This document shows positions 15,616-24,537 of a stretch of 62,024 nt of DNA, in pieces. Position 1 is the first letter of the stretch; each line of letters opens with the position of its first letter. The translations under genes were made by a program, and so were the position numbers. The notes below the pieces were generated by a model that was not told the DNA's origin, ran no database searches, and worked only from the letters and a program-made list of their open reading frames with translations. This DNA is from Alphaproteobacteria bacterium MarineAlpha9_Bin6 (GTDB taxonomy: Bacteria; Pseudomonadota; Alphaproteobacteria; UBA7887): contig PTKE01000005.1 in the NCBI GenBank assembly GCA_002937585.1, forward strand, positions 1-62,024, read 5' to 3'.

Positions 15616-17016
15616 ATGAGAGCCAAACCTGCGGCAGAAACTGTACAGTCCGCATCAAGTGGAGATGATTATCAATCCTGGCTGACCCGCGAACCGTCCT
15701 TTGTCACGACGGGTGGTGGCTTGGATTCGGATGTGGCGGCTCTCAAACAGTTTAGCGATGCGGGCGATGGTTTGCTCCAGCTTTCTACCGGGGGTAAAGG
15801 CCTTGATCACAAAAATTTAGACCTAACGCGTCTAATTAAGGACAAAATCCATGATGTCCGCGCTGCTTTCCTGCGTGTTCATGCGGAGGCAGTGTACTCC
15901 TCATTAACTGACACTTTTGCCCAGCCGGTTCGGATTCAATCCTTGGTGGACACAGCTGTCCGCCGCTACCCAGGTTTATTGCCGAGTGCCTCCAAAATCA
16001 CGGAAGATGCCACCCGAAGTTTAAAGGAGAAAGAAGGCCACGAACGAGCCATCGGGTTATTGTTATCGCATATTTTTGCGAATCCTCGGGCAGGCATTCA
16101 TTTGCTCCAAAGTATGTTGCGGCCGCTACCCGATTCGGTTGAAGAAACGGCTAAGTTCAGCCGTGACGGCGTACTTGATTTGGGAGCTGCCGTGCTCCGC
16201 CGTACTGGAAAAGCGGCCGAGTTGTTGATGTACAACCCAGAGTACCTGAACGCCGAGGACGCGAGCACTATCGGGCCCATGGAGCAGGCGGTGGATGTCG
16301 CAATACTCGATCCAATCACAGAGGTATGCGTGTTGCGTGGTACACCAGCACAGCACCCGCGTTATGCGGGCCGCAACATTTTTTGCAGCGGCCTCAACCT
16401 GACTCATCTTTATGAAGGAAAAATACCGTATCTTTGGTATCTCACACGCGATCTCGGTTTTGTGAACAAAATCGCGCACGGATTGTTGGATGATCCGGAC
16501 GCAATAGATGATCCTATGCCTACGGTTGAAAAGCCATGGATTGCTGCGGTAGAGACCTTTGCGATCGGTGGCGGATGTCAATACCTACTGGTAATGGATT
16601 ACACCCTCGCTGAAAAAAGCGCTTATTTGACTTTGCCGGCCCGCAAGGAAGGCATTATTCCCGGCTTAACTAACATGCGTTTGCCAAGGTTCGTCGGAGA
16701 TCGAATTACCCGACAGGCAATATTGTTTGATCGTCGGCTTGAAGCGGATAGCCCTGAAGGGCGAATGATTGTTGATCAAATTGTGCCAGACGGTGAGATG
16801 AGCTCAGCAGTGGAAGCAACTGTGCAAAAATTAACTAGTTCCGGCAGTGTCAGCACCGTTGGTAACCGCAAAGCGCTGAGAGTGTGTCAGGAAAGTTTGG
16901 ATGATGTGCGAAGGTATATGGCAAGCTACGCCCGTGAGCAGGTAAAATGCCATCTGAGTCCGGCTTTAGTTCGAAATTTAGAGGACAACTGGCTTAAGCC
17001 AAAGGGCAAGCTGTAG
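15616..17016 (+). CDS. DpgC-like crotonase-fold oxygenase
   Basis: About 466 residues follow the ATG at 15616; a start at 15568 is possible. The N-terminal 200 residues are a helical domain with RAAFLRVHAEAVYSSLTD and SLKEKEGHERAIGLLLSHI. The C-terminal 250 residues are a crotonase fold with LNAEDASTIGPMEQAVD, HPRYAGRNIFCSGLNLTHL (about 246-264), EKPWIAAVETFAIGGGCQ (to 322) and ARKEGIIPGLTNMRLPRF. This two-part layout is that of DpgC, the cofactor-free dioxygenase that converts 3,5-dihydroxyphenylacetyl-CoA to the glyoxylate in glycopeptide antibiotic producers. The partners DpgA, DpgB and DpgD are absent, so the natural substrate is probably another arylacetyl-CoA or acyl-CoA. Confidence 0.85.
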   Translation: MRAKPAAETVQSASSGDDYQSWLTREPSFVTTGGGLDSDVAALKQFSDAGDGLLQLSTGGKGLDHKNLDLTRLIKDKIHDVRAAFLRVHAEAVYSSLTDTFAQPVRIQSLVDTAVRRYPGLLPSASKITEDATRSLKEKEGHERAIGLLLSHIFANPRAGIHLLQSMLRPLPDSVEETAKFSRDGVLDLGAAVLRRTGKAAELLMYNPEYLNAEDASTIGPMEQAVDVAILDPITEVCVLRGTPAQHPRYAGRNIFCSGLNLTHLYEGKIPYLWYLTRDLGFVNKIAHGLLDDPDAIDDPMPTVEKPWIAAVETFAIGGGCQYLLVMDYTLAEKSAYLTLPARKEGIIPGLTNMRLPRFVGDRITRQAILFDRRLEADSPEGRMIVDQIVPDGEMSSAVEATVQKLTSSGSVSTVGNRKALRVCQESLDDVRRYMASYAREQVKCHLSPALVRNLEDNWLKPKGKL

Positions 17017-17232
17017 CCAGCCTCATGCCCACCACTCGTGAAGCCATGATCTTTCGCATGTATGGTTTATCCGGATTGCAATGTCACCGACGGTCCTGTC
17101 GGTGCTCGGTGTCATGAACATAAGGTACCAGCAGCGGTTGCTATCGCGCCCGAAACGGGCTTGGCTGCTACACCTAAGCGGTCATTTCAAGGGTATCCAG
17201 GCCGGCGGAACCCTAGGATAACCCGTAGAAGA

Positions 17233-18027
17233 TTAACGGCCATGGAAAACTGGGTTTCGTTTCTCAACGAATGCTCGCACTGCTTCTTTGTGGTCTTCGG
17301 TCATGCCACAGCGTGTATGGTGCCAGGCTTCGAGGTCGAAGATTTCAGCTAGTGTACCGGTTTCCGCAGCGTTAAGGTTCTTCTTCATATACCCGAGAGC
17401 GATTTGCGGCCCGCCGGCCATTTGTTTCGCTAGCTCATGAGTTTCGGCCTCGAGATCTCCGTCAGAGACAATCCGATTGACCATTCCCAGTTTGAGGGCA
17501 CCTTCGGCGTCAATTAGGGCCGAAGTGAAGTACAGCTCTCGGGCTTTGGCAGTGCCGACCAGTCGGGTCAGAAAATAACTTCCGCCGAAGTCTCCTGAAT
17601 AACCTACCCGACCAAAAGCAGTGGTAAACTTTGCGCTTTCACCGGCAATTCGAAGATCGCAAGCCAGCGCTATTGAAAGCCCTGCTCCGGCAGCGGCTCC
17701 TGGAACCATCGCAATAGTTGGCTTGGACATGTTATGCAACCAGTGTGATACGTCCATACTGGTGCGTAAGGCGCGTGCTTTTGCTTCAAGCGTTTGTTCC
17801 TTAAACTCTTTACCCTCGGCCATTGCTTTGACGTCCCCCCCGGCACAAAAAGCTTTCCCAGCCCCGGTTAGTACAACTACGCCAACGCGTTCGTCCTCGG
17901 CTAAGCGTGGCAAGGCTTCGAGCAGACCATCAAGCATTTCTCCAGACAGCGCGTTGCGGCGTTCTGGGCGGTTCATTGTTAATGTCGCCACGCCATCGGC
18001 CGCGGTTTCAAGCAACACGTCGGTCAT
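17233..18027 (-). CDS. Enoyl-CoA hydratase/isomerase (PaaG-like)
   Basis: The 264-residue crotonase family protein starts at the ATG at 18027, preceded by AAAGGAA. Seen are ATLTMNRPERRNALS, VVVLTGAGKAFCAGGDVKAM (first oxyanion loop), MVPGAAAGAGLSIALACDLRIA (second) and VGYSGDFGGSYFLTRLVG. In the last motif Asp replaces the second catalytic Glu of hydratases, as in the phenylacetate isomerase PaaG, so isomerisation or hydrolysis may be likelier than hydration. The upstream in-frame extension to 18171 lacks family similarity. The gene is divergent from the first LLM oxidoreductase gene and shares its promoter region of about 160 bases. Confidence 0.88.
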   Translation of the reverse strand: MTDVLLETAADGVATLTMNRPERRNALSGEMLDGLLEALPRLAEDERVGVVVLTGAGKAFCAGGDVKAMAEGKEFKEQTLEAKARALRTSMDVSHWLHNMSKPTIAMVPGAAAGAGLSIALACDLRIAGESAKFTTAFGRVGYSGDFGGSYFLTRLVGTAKARELYFTSALIDAEGALKLGMVNRIVSDGDLEAETHELAKQMAGGPQIALGYMKKNLNAAETGTLAEIFDLEAWHHTRCGMTEDHKEAVRAFVEKRNPVFHGR

Positions 18028-18188
18028 TTTATCTGTTCCTTTGGTAGGGCATTCTTGTTGAGACAGCATTAGATCAAGTTGATCTGAGACCTGCAATTCT
18101 CCATTCATATTTTCCAGGAAGTGCGAAAAGATTGCTGCCACCACCCTTAACACGCTAACTAGGGTTCTCACTAACTGGAGGGATGGAT

Positions 18189-19139
18189 ATGAAATTTGGC
18201 TTCAATGTTCCAGTGCGCGGTCCCGGCGCTGATCCCGCAGGAATGACGGAGATAGCTCGCCGTGCCGAGTCACTAGGCTATGACTATATTTCGGTAACGG
18301 ACCATATCGCTGTGCCCCGCAATATCGATTCCCGTTATCCCTATACAGAAGATGGAATGTTTCCGGGGCGCGCTGGCGAATATTTGGAGCCGTTAACTTT
18401 GATGGGTTTCCTTGCCGGGATTACCGATCGGGTGCAATTGTTAACCTCAATTTTAGTTGTCCCCCACCGTCCCGCAGTGCTGGCAGCGAAGATGATTTCC
18501 AGCCTGGACGTGATGTCCAAGGGTCGGGTCATATTGGGAATTGGGGCAGGTTGGATGAGAGAAGAGTTTGAGGCGATAGACGCTCCAGATTTTGATGCGC
18601 GTGGGCGGGTGACGGATGAATACCTTCAGGCATTTCGGATATTGTGGACAGAACAAAACCCGACTTTTCATGGTGAACACGTCACTTTTAATGATTTAAT
18701 TTTCGAGCCTAAACCCGTGCAGCCGCGCGGTCCGAGGATATGGGCGGGGGGCGAAAGCAAGGCTGCTAAGCGACGGGCTTCCACACTGGCAGATGGCTGG
18801 TTTCCGGTAGGGAACAACCCGAAATTCCCGTTGGACACTATGGAGCGTTATTCTGCGGCTCAGGATGAAGTCAAGGATTTGTCACAAAACGCTGACCGGG
18901 ATCCTGCAGCTCTTGATTTTGCATATTGGGCTATTTGGCCCTGGACCGGTGGGGCAGAAACTACAACGGATGGTGAGCGCCGGTTGTTGACTGGTACCGC
19001 CGAAGATCTGAAGGGTGATGTCAAACGGTTCGAGGATCGCGGTGTGCGCAACTTATCAATTATGTTGCTTGGAGGGAGCTTAGATAAAACTTTGGATAAT
19101 ATGGATCGATTTGCCGATCAAATAATGTCCAAGATCTAA
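18189..19139 (+). CDS. LLM-class oxidoreductase, probable F420-dependent (TIGR03619-like)
   Basis: The 316-residue luciferase-like TIM barrel starts at the ATG at 18189, preceded by GGAGGG. Features include MKFGFNVPV, RAESLGYDYISVTDHIAVP, QLLTSILVVPHRPAVLAAK, GRVILGIGAGWMREEFEA, FEPKPVQPRGPRIWAGGES and ADGWFPVG. Members of this group use reduced F420 or FMN to oxidise or reduce organic substrates. The adjacent F420 biosynthesis genes make F420 the likely cofactor. It is a clear paralogue of the gene at 26934-27887. It begins a co-directional run that continues through the SDR and second LLM into fbiC. The substrate is unknown. Confidence 0.88.
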   Translation: MKFGFNVPVRGPGADPAGMTEIARRAESLGYDYISVTDHIAVPRNIDSRYPYTEDGMFPGRAGEYLEPLTLMGFLAGITDRVQLLTSILVVPHRPAVLAAKMISSLDVMSKGRVILGIGAGWMREEFEAIDAPDFDARGRVTDEYLQAFRILWTEQNPTFHGEHVTFNDLIFEPKPVQPRGPRIWAGGESKAAKRRASTLADGWFPVGNNPKFPLDTMERYSAAQDEVKDLSQNADRDPAALDFAYWAIWPWTGGAETTTDGERRLLTGTAEDLKGDVKRFEDRGVRNLSIMLLGGSLDKTLDNMDRFADQIMSKI

Positions 19140-19178
19140 ACGTAGATCTTTGTTCAATTGTGAATGAATGGAATGATT

Positions 19179-20093
19179 ATGGTGGAATTGGTTAAGGATA
19201 AGGTAGTGGTGGTGACTGGCTCTGGACGTGGCATTGGGCGCGAGATGGCGCTCCTGATGGCTGCTTATGGAGCCAAGGTAGTGGTCAATGACATTGGCGG
19301 CACTGAACGTGGTGATGGCGCCAATCAGGTGCCTGCGATGGAAGTGGTGGCAGAGATCAATGACTCTGGCGGCCAAGCCGTTGCACATTTTGGTAGTGTC
19401 TCAGAATTTGAATCAGCCCAGAGTATTGTAGATACGGCGCTCGAAAAATTCGGCCGGCTCGACGTTGTCATTAACAATGCTGGTATTTTGCGCGACGTGA
19501 TTTTTCATAAAATGACAGAAGAAGACTGGGACGCAGTCATTAACGTTCATTTGAAGGGCAGCTTCAATGTTAGTCGAGCCGCTGCGACAGTGTTCCGTGA
19601 GCAACAGTCAGGTTGCTTCGTTCATATGACCTCCACTTCCGGACTGATCGGAAACTTTGGTCAGGCCAACTATGCTGCTGCTAAGTTGGGGATAGTTGGT
19701 TTGGCTAAGTCGATTGCACTTGATATGGCGCGTTTCAATGTTCGTTCAAACTGTATTTCTCCGTTCGCCTGGACGCGGATGATTGGGACCATTCCAATTC
19801 ACGACGAGGCGCAAGCCCAGCGAATGGAAAAACTTAAGGAAATGAATCCGGCGAAGATAGCGCCACTGGCAGTGTATTTGGCGAGTGATGCTGCCACGGA
19901 TGTGTCAGGGCAAATTTTCGCGGTGCGTAACAACGAGATATTCCTGATGGGTCAATCGCGACCCTTACGGTCGGTGCAGCGTACCGAAGGATGGTGCCCT
20001 GAAACGATAGCTGCTCATGCGATTCCGGCGTTGGCAAAGCATTTTTACCCGTTGGACCGGTCCCAGGACGTGTTTGATTGGGATCCTGTATGA
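19179..20093 (+). CDS. SDR-family dehydrogenase
   Basis: The 304-residue short-chain dehydrogenase has an N-terminal Rossmann motif (VVVTGSGRGIGREMA), VNDIGG, NNAGILRD, and catalytic Ser, Tyr and Lys in HMTSTSGL and NYAAAKLGIVGLAKS. The C-terminal extension of about 50 residues (SVQRTEGWCPETIAAHAIP) resembles the 3-hydroxyacyl-CoA dehydrogenase unit of multifunctional beta-oxidation (HSD17B4-like) proteins. It probably oxidises a hydroxyacyl-CoA or steroid-like alcohol with NAD(P). It follows the first LLM gene by 39 bases. Three in-frame ATGs occur at 19164, 19173 and 19179; the last gives the usual 'ELVKDKVVVVTG' start. Confidence 0.88.
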   Translation: MVELVKDKVVVVTGSGRGIGREMALLMAAYGAKVVVNDIGGTERGDGANQVPAMEVVAEINDSGGQAVAHFGSVSEFESAQSIVDTALEKFGRLDVVINNAGILRDVIFHKMTEEDWDAVINVHLKGSFNVSRAAATVFREQQSGCFVHMTSTSGLIGNFGQANYAAAKLGIVGLAKSIALDMARFNVRSNCISPFAWTRMIGTIPIHDEAQAQRMEKLKEMNPAKIAPLAVYLASDAATDVSGQIFAVRNNEIFLMGQSRPLRSVQRTEGWCPETIAAHAIPALAKHFYPLDRSQDVFDWDPV

Positions 20094-20259
20094 CCGAATT
20101 TATACAGCGCATTATATAATGGGAAGTGACTATATTGTGGTCTCTTGCAACTTGCCGGACGCTTGCCACAATTTTAAAACAAGTTTAACGCAAGTACGCT
20201 GGCATGAGCAACGCGTTGAGCGGCGATTGCCGTAAGGCATTAAGTAGAAAGGGAGCGCG

Positions 20260-21300
20260 ATGCGACTGGGTTTACAACTGAGTTTGGCTGGGCCGAATTT
20301 TGCGATTGACATGGACTTGGTCCGTGAGGCGGAAACGCTTGGTTTTGACTCGGTCTGGACTGGCGAAGCCTATGGCTCGGATTCGGTGACACCTATCACG
20401 TGGGTTCTGGCCCAGACCGCTCGCATTAAGGCTGGCACCGCGATCATGCAAATGCCTGGCCGCACCCCCGCAATGGCAGCAATGACAGCAATGACATTGC
20501 AGGCCTTATCAGGCGGACGCTTTATCCTGGGCATCGGGCCGTCCGGACCCCAAGTTGTCGAAGGTTGGCATGGTGTGCCTTATGGAAAGCCTCTTACGCG
20601 GACTAGAGAATACATTTCGATCATACGCAAGATCCTGGCGCGGGAGAGTGCAGTAGAGTTTAAGGGGGAATATTACGAGCTTCCCTACACTGGCCCAGGA
20701 GCTACAGGGCTCGGAAAACCGTTACGCAGTATTATCAAGGGTGATCCGTCGCTCAAAATATATACCGCCGCAATTAGTCCCAATGGTGTTCGCACTAGCG
20801 CTGAGGTAGCGGACGGTGTATTTCCTTTCTTCACTGATCCCGAAAATTTCGAGGTTTTTGCAGGACCGATTGAAGAAGGATTTTCAAAAGCTAGAACCGG
20901 GAAAAGCCTAGAAAACTTTGAGGTGTTGCCGCTGGTCCAAGTTACTATCGGTGACGACCTCGAAGCCTGCCGACTTCCTACAAAGCAATTCCTTGCTCTT
21001 TACGGTGGTGGTATGGGCGCGCGTGGGAAAAACTTCTATAACGATCATATTAAGCGTTTGGGCTACGAAGAAGCAGCGGTCAAGATTCAGGATCTTTATT
21101 TAGGTGGCCAGAAACGTGCGGCTATTGGATCGGTGCCTGACGAATTGGTCGACAAGGTGGCATTGGTTGGCTCTAAAGATCGCATCCGCGACCGCTTAGG
21201 TGCATGGAAGGATGCAGCTGCGCAGCGCCACGTGGGGACTATGGTTGTCCCGGCGTCTGACGTAGACACCCTTCGGTTCCTTGCCGAGGAGTTACTCTAA
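20260..21300 (+). CDS. LLM-class F420-dependent oxidoreductase (TIGR03559/Rv3520c-like)
   Basis: The 346-residue luciferase-like protein has MRLGLQLSLAGPNF, ETLGFDSVWTGEAYGSDSVTPI, GTAIMQMPGRTPAMAAMTAMTL and GRFILGIGPSGPQVVEGW. It also has KPLTRTREYISIIRKIL, the PLPYTGPGATGLGK-like loop, and a GGMGARGKNFYNDH segment. This pattern is that of the mycobacterial Rv3520c group, which is predicted to use F420. The gene has an AAAGGGAG-type ribosome binding site and lies 57 bases upstream of fbiC. It may be the main consumer of the cofactor made by the genes behind it. The 166-base gap before it may hold a promoter. Confidence 0.9.
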   Translation: MRLGLQLSLAGPNFAIDMDLVREAETLGFDSVWTGEAYGSDSVTPITWVLAQTARIKAGTAIMQMPGRTPAMAAMTAMTLQALSGGRFILGIGPSGPQVVEGWHGVPYGKPLTRTREYISIIRKILARESAVEFKGEYYELPYTGPGATGLGKPLRSIIKGDPSLKIYTAAISPNGVRTSAEVADGVFPFFTDPENFEVFAGPIEEGFSKARTGKSLENFEVLPLVQVTIGDDLEACRLPTKQFLALYGGGMGARGKNFYNDHIKRLGYEEAAVKIQDLYLGGQKRAAIGSVPDELVDKVALVGSKDRIRDRLGAWKDAAAQRHVGTMVVPASDVDTLRFLAEELL

Positions 21301-21357
21301 GCATGCGGGCAGAAATTAACCATATGCTGGCTAGCATGGATTGGTGCAGGACTTCCG

Positions 21358-23814
21358 ATGGTGGATGAAGTTTCTTTACATCAACACCCCTCGAATGAGG
21401 GGACGGTCATGTCAGCTGATGCGCTGCGTCACCTAGCGCGTGAGCTGGACCTTTCTGAATTGATTGTCCGAGCGAGTGTTCTTCGCGATCAAGGTCACGG
21501 AACAATCCAGACTTTTTCACCTAAGGTTTTTATCCCTCTCACCCATCTCTGCCGAGATGTATGCCATTACTGCACGTTTGCGAAGCCACCACGGCAGGGG
21601 GAAGCCGCGTATTTGACTCCTGATGAGGTATTGTCAATTGCCCGCGAAGGGGCCCTCGCGGGCTGCCATGAAGCTTTATTCACTCTCGGCGATAAGCCCG
21701 AGTTGCGATATCAGGTCGCTCGTGAGCAACTTGCCTTGCTCGGTCATGAGAACACAATTTCCTACCTGGTCGAGATGTGCGAGTTGGTCCTCAAGGAGAC
21801 TGGCTTGTTGCCGCACGCCAACCCTGGCGTGCTGGCGGCAGATGAAATTGCTGCGCTGCGTCGGGTTACCACGTCTCAAGGGATAATGTTGGAAAGTGCA
21901 GCTAAGCGATTATGCCAGCACGGCGGTCCGCATTTTGGCTCTCCTGATAAGGAGCCCGCTGTGCGCCTTGAAACCATCCGATCGGCCGGTGAACAGGCAG
22001 TACCAATTACGTCTGGAATTCTGATAGGGATCGGGGAAACGCGAGAGGAACGCATTGATGCATTGCTTGCTTTACGCTCCCTTCATCTTGAGCACGACCA
22101 TATCCAGGAAATCATTATCCAAAATTTCCGCGCTAAGCCCGATACTAAAATGGCTGATGCACCGGAGCCTGACCTAAATGAATTGATGTGGACGATTGCG
22201 ATCGCACGCATCGCATTTGGCTCGACGATGAATATACAGGCACCACCAAATCTCAGCCCGAATGTGTTTGGTCGCCTCATAGAAGCTGGGATCAATGATT
22301 GGGGTGGCGTTTCGCCGGTGACACTCGATCATGTCAACCCGGAAGCGCCGTGGCCTGAGGTGGGAATGCTTGCAGAAGCAACCAAGGAAGCCGGGAAGAC
22401 ACTAGTTCCAAGGCTCGCTATTTATCCTGAATACGTGAAAAATTTAGAGCGATGGCAAGATGATGGAGTGGCGTGCCATGTGCGCCACGTCGCAGACGCG
22501 GATGGTTTTGCGCGGCCCGAAGCATGGTCTCCGGGCTCATTAAACCCGGTACCTTCTAACAACGTAACTGACGGGCCGTTTGTTGCGGAATCATATGGCC
22601 AGATCGAATCCATTCTTAACCGCGCCTGTGATGGAATACGCCTCGAAGAAGGAGATATTGCACGAATGTTTCGTGCCCGAGGGGAAGAGGTTGATTTAAT
22701 TAGTCAGACTGCTGACGATTTACGTCGCGCGACTGTAGGTAACGTGGTCCGTTACGTCGTTAATCGAAATATTAATTATACAAATGTGTGTTACTTCCGT
22801 TGCCAATTCTGCGCTTTTTCGAAAGGAAAACTTAGCGAAAATTTACGTGGTGCACCGTACGATCTAGCGCTGGACGAAGTGACGCGAAGAGTCCAGGAGG
22901 CTTGGGAGCGCGGAGCCACGGAAGTATGTATGCAAGGTGGCATCCACCCAGATTACACAGGTGATACCTATCTCGAGATATGCAGAGCGGTGCGAGCGAC
23001 GGTACCGGATATGCACATTCACGCTTTTTCGCCGCTCGAGGTATATCAGGGTGCAGAGACATTGGGTATGCCAGTGAGTGATTTCCTGGAGAGTTTGCGG
23101 GAGGCTGGTCTTGACACACTCCCTGGCACCGCGGCAGAGATTTTGGATGACTCGGTGCGTGCAACTCTTTGTCCGGACAAGCTCAATACCGCGAGTTGGT
23201 TAGAGGTGATGGAGGCGGCACACCGGTGCGGTTTCCGCACCACTGCGACGATTATGTTTGGGCATATAGATGGTCCTGAAAATTGGGCTCGCCATCTGCT
23301 CAGAATCCGCGACCTACAGGCTAAGACTGGGGGATTTACTGAATTTGTGCCCCTTCCATTCGTTCACATGGAAGCCCCAATTTATCTAAAAGGTAAAGCA
23401 CGTCGAGGTCCAACTTGGCGAGAAACAATCCTTATGCATGCTATTGCGCGTCTGTCCCTGCATCCCCTAATCCCCAATATACAAGTATCGTGGGTCAAAT
23501 TGGGGCCGTGCGGCGCGAGCGCGTGCTTACAAACTGGTGCGAATGACCTTGGCGGTACATTAATGAACGAAAGTATTTCGCGTGCCGCTGGCAATGAGCA
23601 TGGCCAGGAAATGGGGCCGGCAAAAATGGAACATTTGATCAAGGCGATTGACCGTACACCCGAACAACGCACTACGCTCTATCAGGTAGCGCCAGCTGGT
23701 CAGCGCGAAAGATCATTTGGTGCGTCCCCCTTAGCCCCGATGGTTCAAACGCCGGCTGGGAAGTATGCTCGCACTGGCACTTCTTCGGACGTGACAGTTG
23801 GTGCTGCAGGTTGA
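21358..23814 (+). CDS. fbiC: FO synthase, fused CofG-CofH (FbiC)
   Basis: The 818-residue bifunctional radical SAM enzyme makes 7,8-didemethyl-8-hydroxy-5-deazariboflavin (FO), the chromophore of F420, from tyrosine and 5-amino-6-ribitylamino-uracil. Two CX3CX2C iron-sulfur motifs are visible: Cys65, Cys69 and Cys72 in the N-terminal CofG half, and Cys478, Cys482 and Cys485 in the C-terminal CofH half. Other marks are LFTLGDKPE, NPGVLA, IQNFRAKPDT, QAPPNLSP (CofG) and CMQGGIHPDYTGD, GTAAEILDD, ASCLQTG-like ACLQTGANDLGGTLMNE (CofH). The fusion order equals actinobacterial FbiC; archaea use two genes. The ATG at 21358 has an AGGA site seven bases before it. It leads the biosynthetic run. Confidence 0.96.
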   Translation: MVDEVSLHQHPSNEGTVMSADALRHLARELDLSELIVRASVLRDQGHGTIQTFSPKVFIPLTHLCRDVCHYCTFAKPPRQGEAAYLTPDEVLSIAREGALAGCHEALFTLGDKPELRYQVAREQLALLGHENTISYLVEMCELVLKETGLLPHANPGVLAADEIAALRRVTTSQGIMLESAAKRLCQHGGPHFGSPDKEPAVRLETIRSAGEQAVPITSGILIGIGETREERIDALLALRSLHLEHDHIQEIIIQNFRAKPDTKMADAPEPDLNELMWTIAIARIAFGSTMNIQAPPNLSPNVFGRLIEAGINDWGGVSPVTLDHVNPEAPWPEVGMLAEATKEAGKTLVPRLAIYPEYVKNLERWQDDGVACHVRHVADADGFARPEAWSPGSLNPVPSNNVTDGPFVAESYGQIESILNRACDGIRLEEGDIARMFRARGEEVDLISQTADDLRRATVGNVVRYVVNRNINYTNVCYFRCQFCAFSKGKLSENLRGAPYDLALDEVTRRVQEAWERGATEVCMQGGIHPDYTGDTYLEICRAVRATVPDMHIHAFSPLEVYQGAETLGMPVSDFLESLREAGLDTLPGTAAEILDDSVRATLCPDKLNTASWLEVMEAAHRCGFRTTATIMFGHIDGPENWARHLLRIRDLQAKTGGFTEFVPLPFVHMEAPIYLKGKARRGPTWRETILMHAIARLSLHPLIPNIQVSWVKLGPCGASACLQTGANDLGGTLMNESISRAAGNEHGQEMGPAKMEHLIKAIDRTPEQRTTLYQVAPAGQRERSFGASPLAPMVQTPAGKYARTGTSSDVTVGAAG

Positions 23815-23824
23815 GGCGATACAC

Positions 23825-24514
23825 GTGTCTTGCGACAAATTGCGAAAGCTGGCGGTCTTGGGGGGAACGGGTGATCAGGGGAGCGCGTTAGCGTTGCGGT
23901 GGGCGCTCGCCGGGCATCAAGTGACGCTGGGCTCCCGGTTGGCCGAACGGGCATGCAAGGTGGCTGACCAACTAAACAAACAGCACGACGGCGCCAAACT
24001 GCAAGGAGCGGGCAATAGAGACGCTGCTTCTGCCGCGGACGTTGTTATTCTTACCGTTCCCTTCAGCGCGCAGAGTGCCACAGTGGAGGAAGTGCGTGAG
24101 GTGCTTGATGGTAAAATATTAATTGATGTAACTGTTCCACTCGTGCCACCGAAGGTTGCTCGTGTGCAATTGCCAGATGGTGGATCGGCCGTTGTGAACA
24201 TCCAGAAGCTATTAGGAAATTCAGTTCGGGTAGTCTCTGCTTTCCAGAACGTGTCCGCCCAACACCTGAAGAACATCGATGGGCCGATCGATTGTGATGT
24301 CCTGGTGTGCGGGGACGATGTGGAAGCTCGAGAAGTGGCAATCGAGTTGGCGAATGCTGGAAGAATGCGAGGAATTCACGGTGGGCCGTTGGTAAATTCG
24401 GTGGTTGCGGAGGCTCTTACGTCTGTGCTTATCGGCATCAATAAGCGTTACAAGGTGCCTGGCGCAGGTATCTCAATCACCGGACTTTCGGACCAGACGA
24501 ACGGCCTTCGCTGA
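23825..24514 (+). CDS. npdG: F420:NADPH oxidoreductase
   Basis: The roughly 229-residue enzyme transfers hydride between NADPH and F420 and supplies F420H2 to the dependent oxidoreductases. The Rossmann nucleotide site KLAVLGGTGDQGSALALRWA and the NADP-selective LGSR at the second strand are visible. GNRDAASAADVVILTVPF, IDVTVPLVPP, VSAFQNVSAQHL and GDDVEAREVAIELA are all typical of Fno/NpdG. The start is set at GTG 23825, eight bases behind GAGG and 10 bases after the fbiC stop. TTG or GTG starts at 23798 and 23801 would overlap fbiC. It is placed between biosynthesis genes, consistent with one transcript. Confidence 0.92.
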   Translation: MSCDKLRKLAVLGGTGDQGSALALRWALAGHQVTLGSRLAERACKVADQLNKQHDGAKLQGAGNRDAASAADVVILTVPFSAQSATVEEVREVLDGKILIDVTVPLVPPKVARVQLPDGGSAVVNIQKLLGNSVRVVSAFQNVSAQHLKNIDGPIDCDVLVCGDDVEAREVAIELANAGRMRGIHGGPLVNSVVAEALTSVLIGINKRYKVPGAGISITGLSDQTNGLR

Positions 24515-24537
24515 GTTACCAGCTATATTGTGCGACC

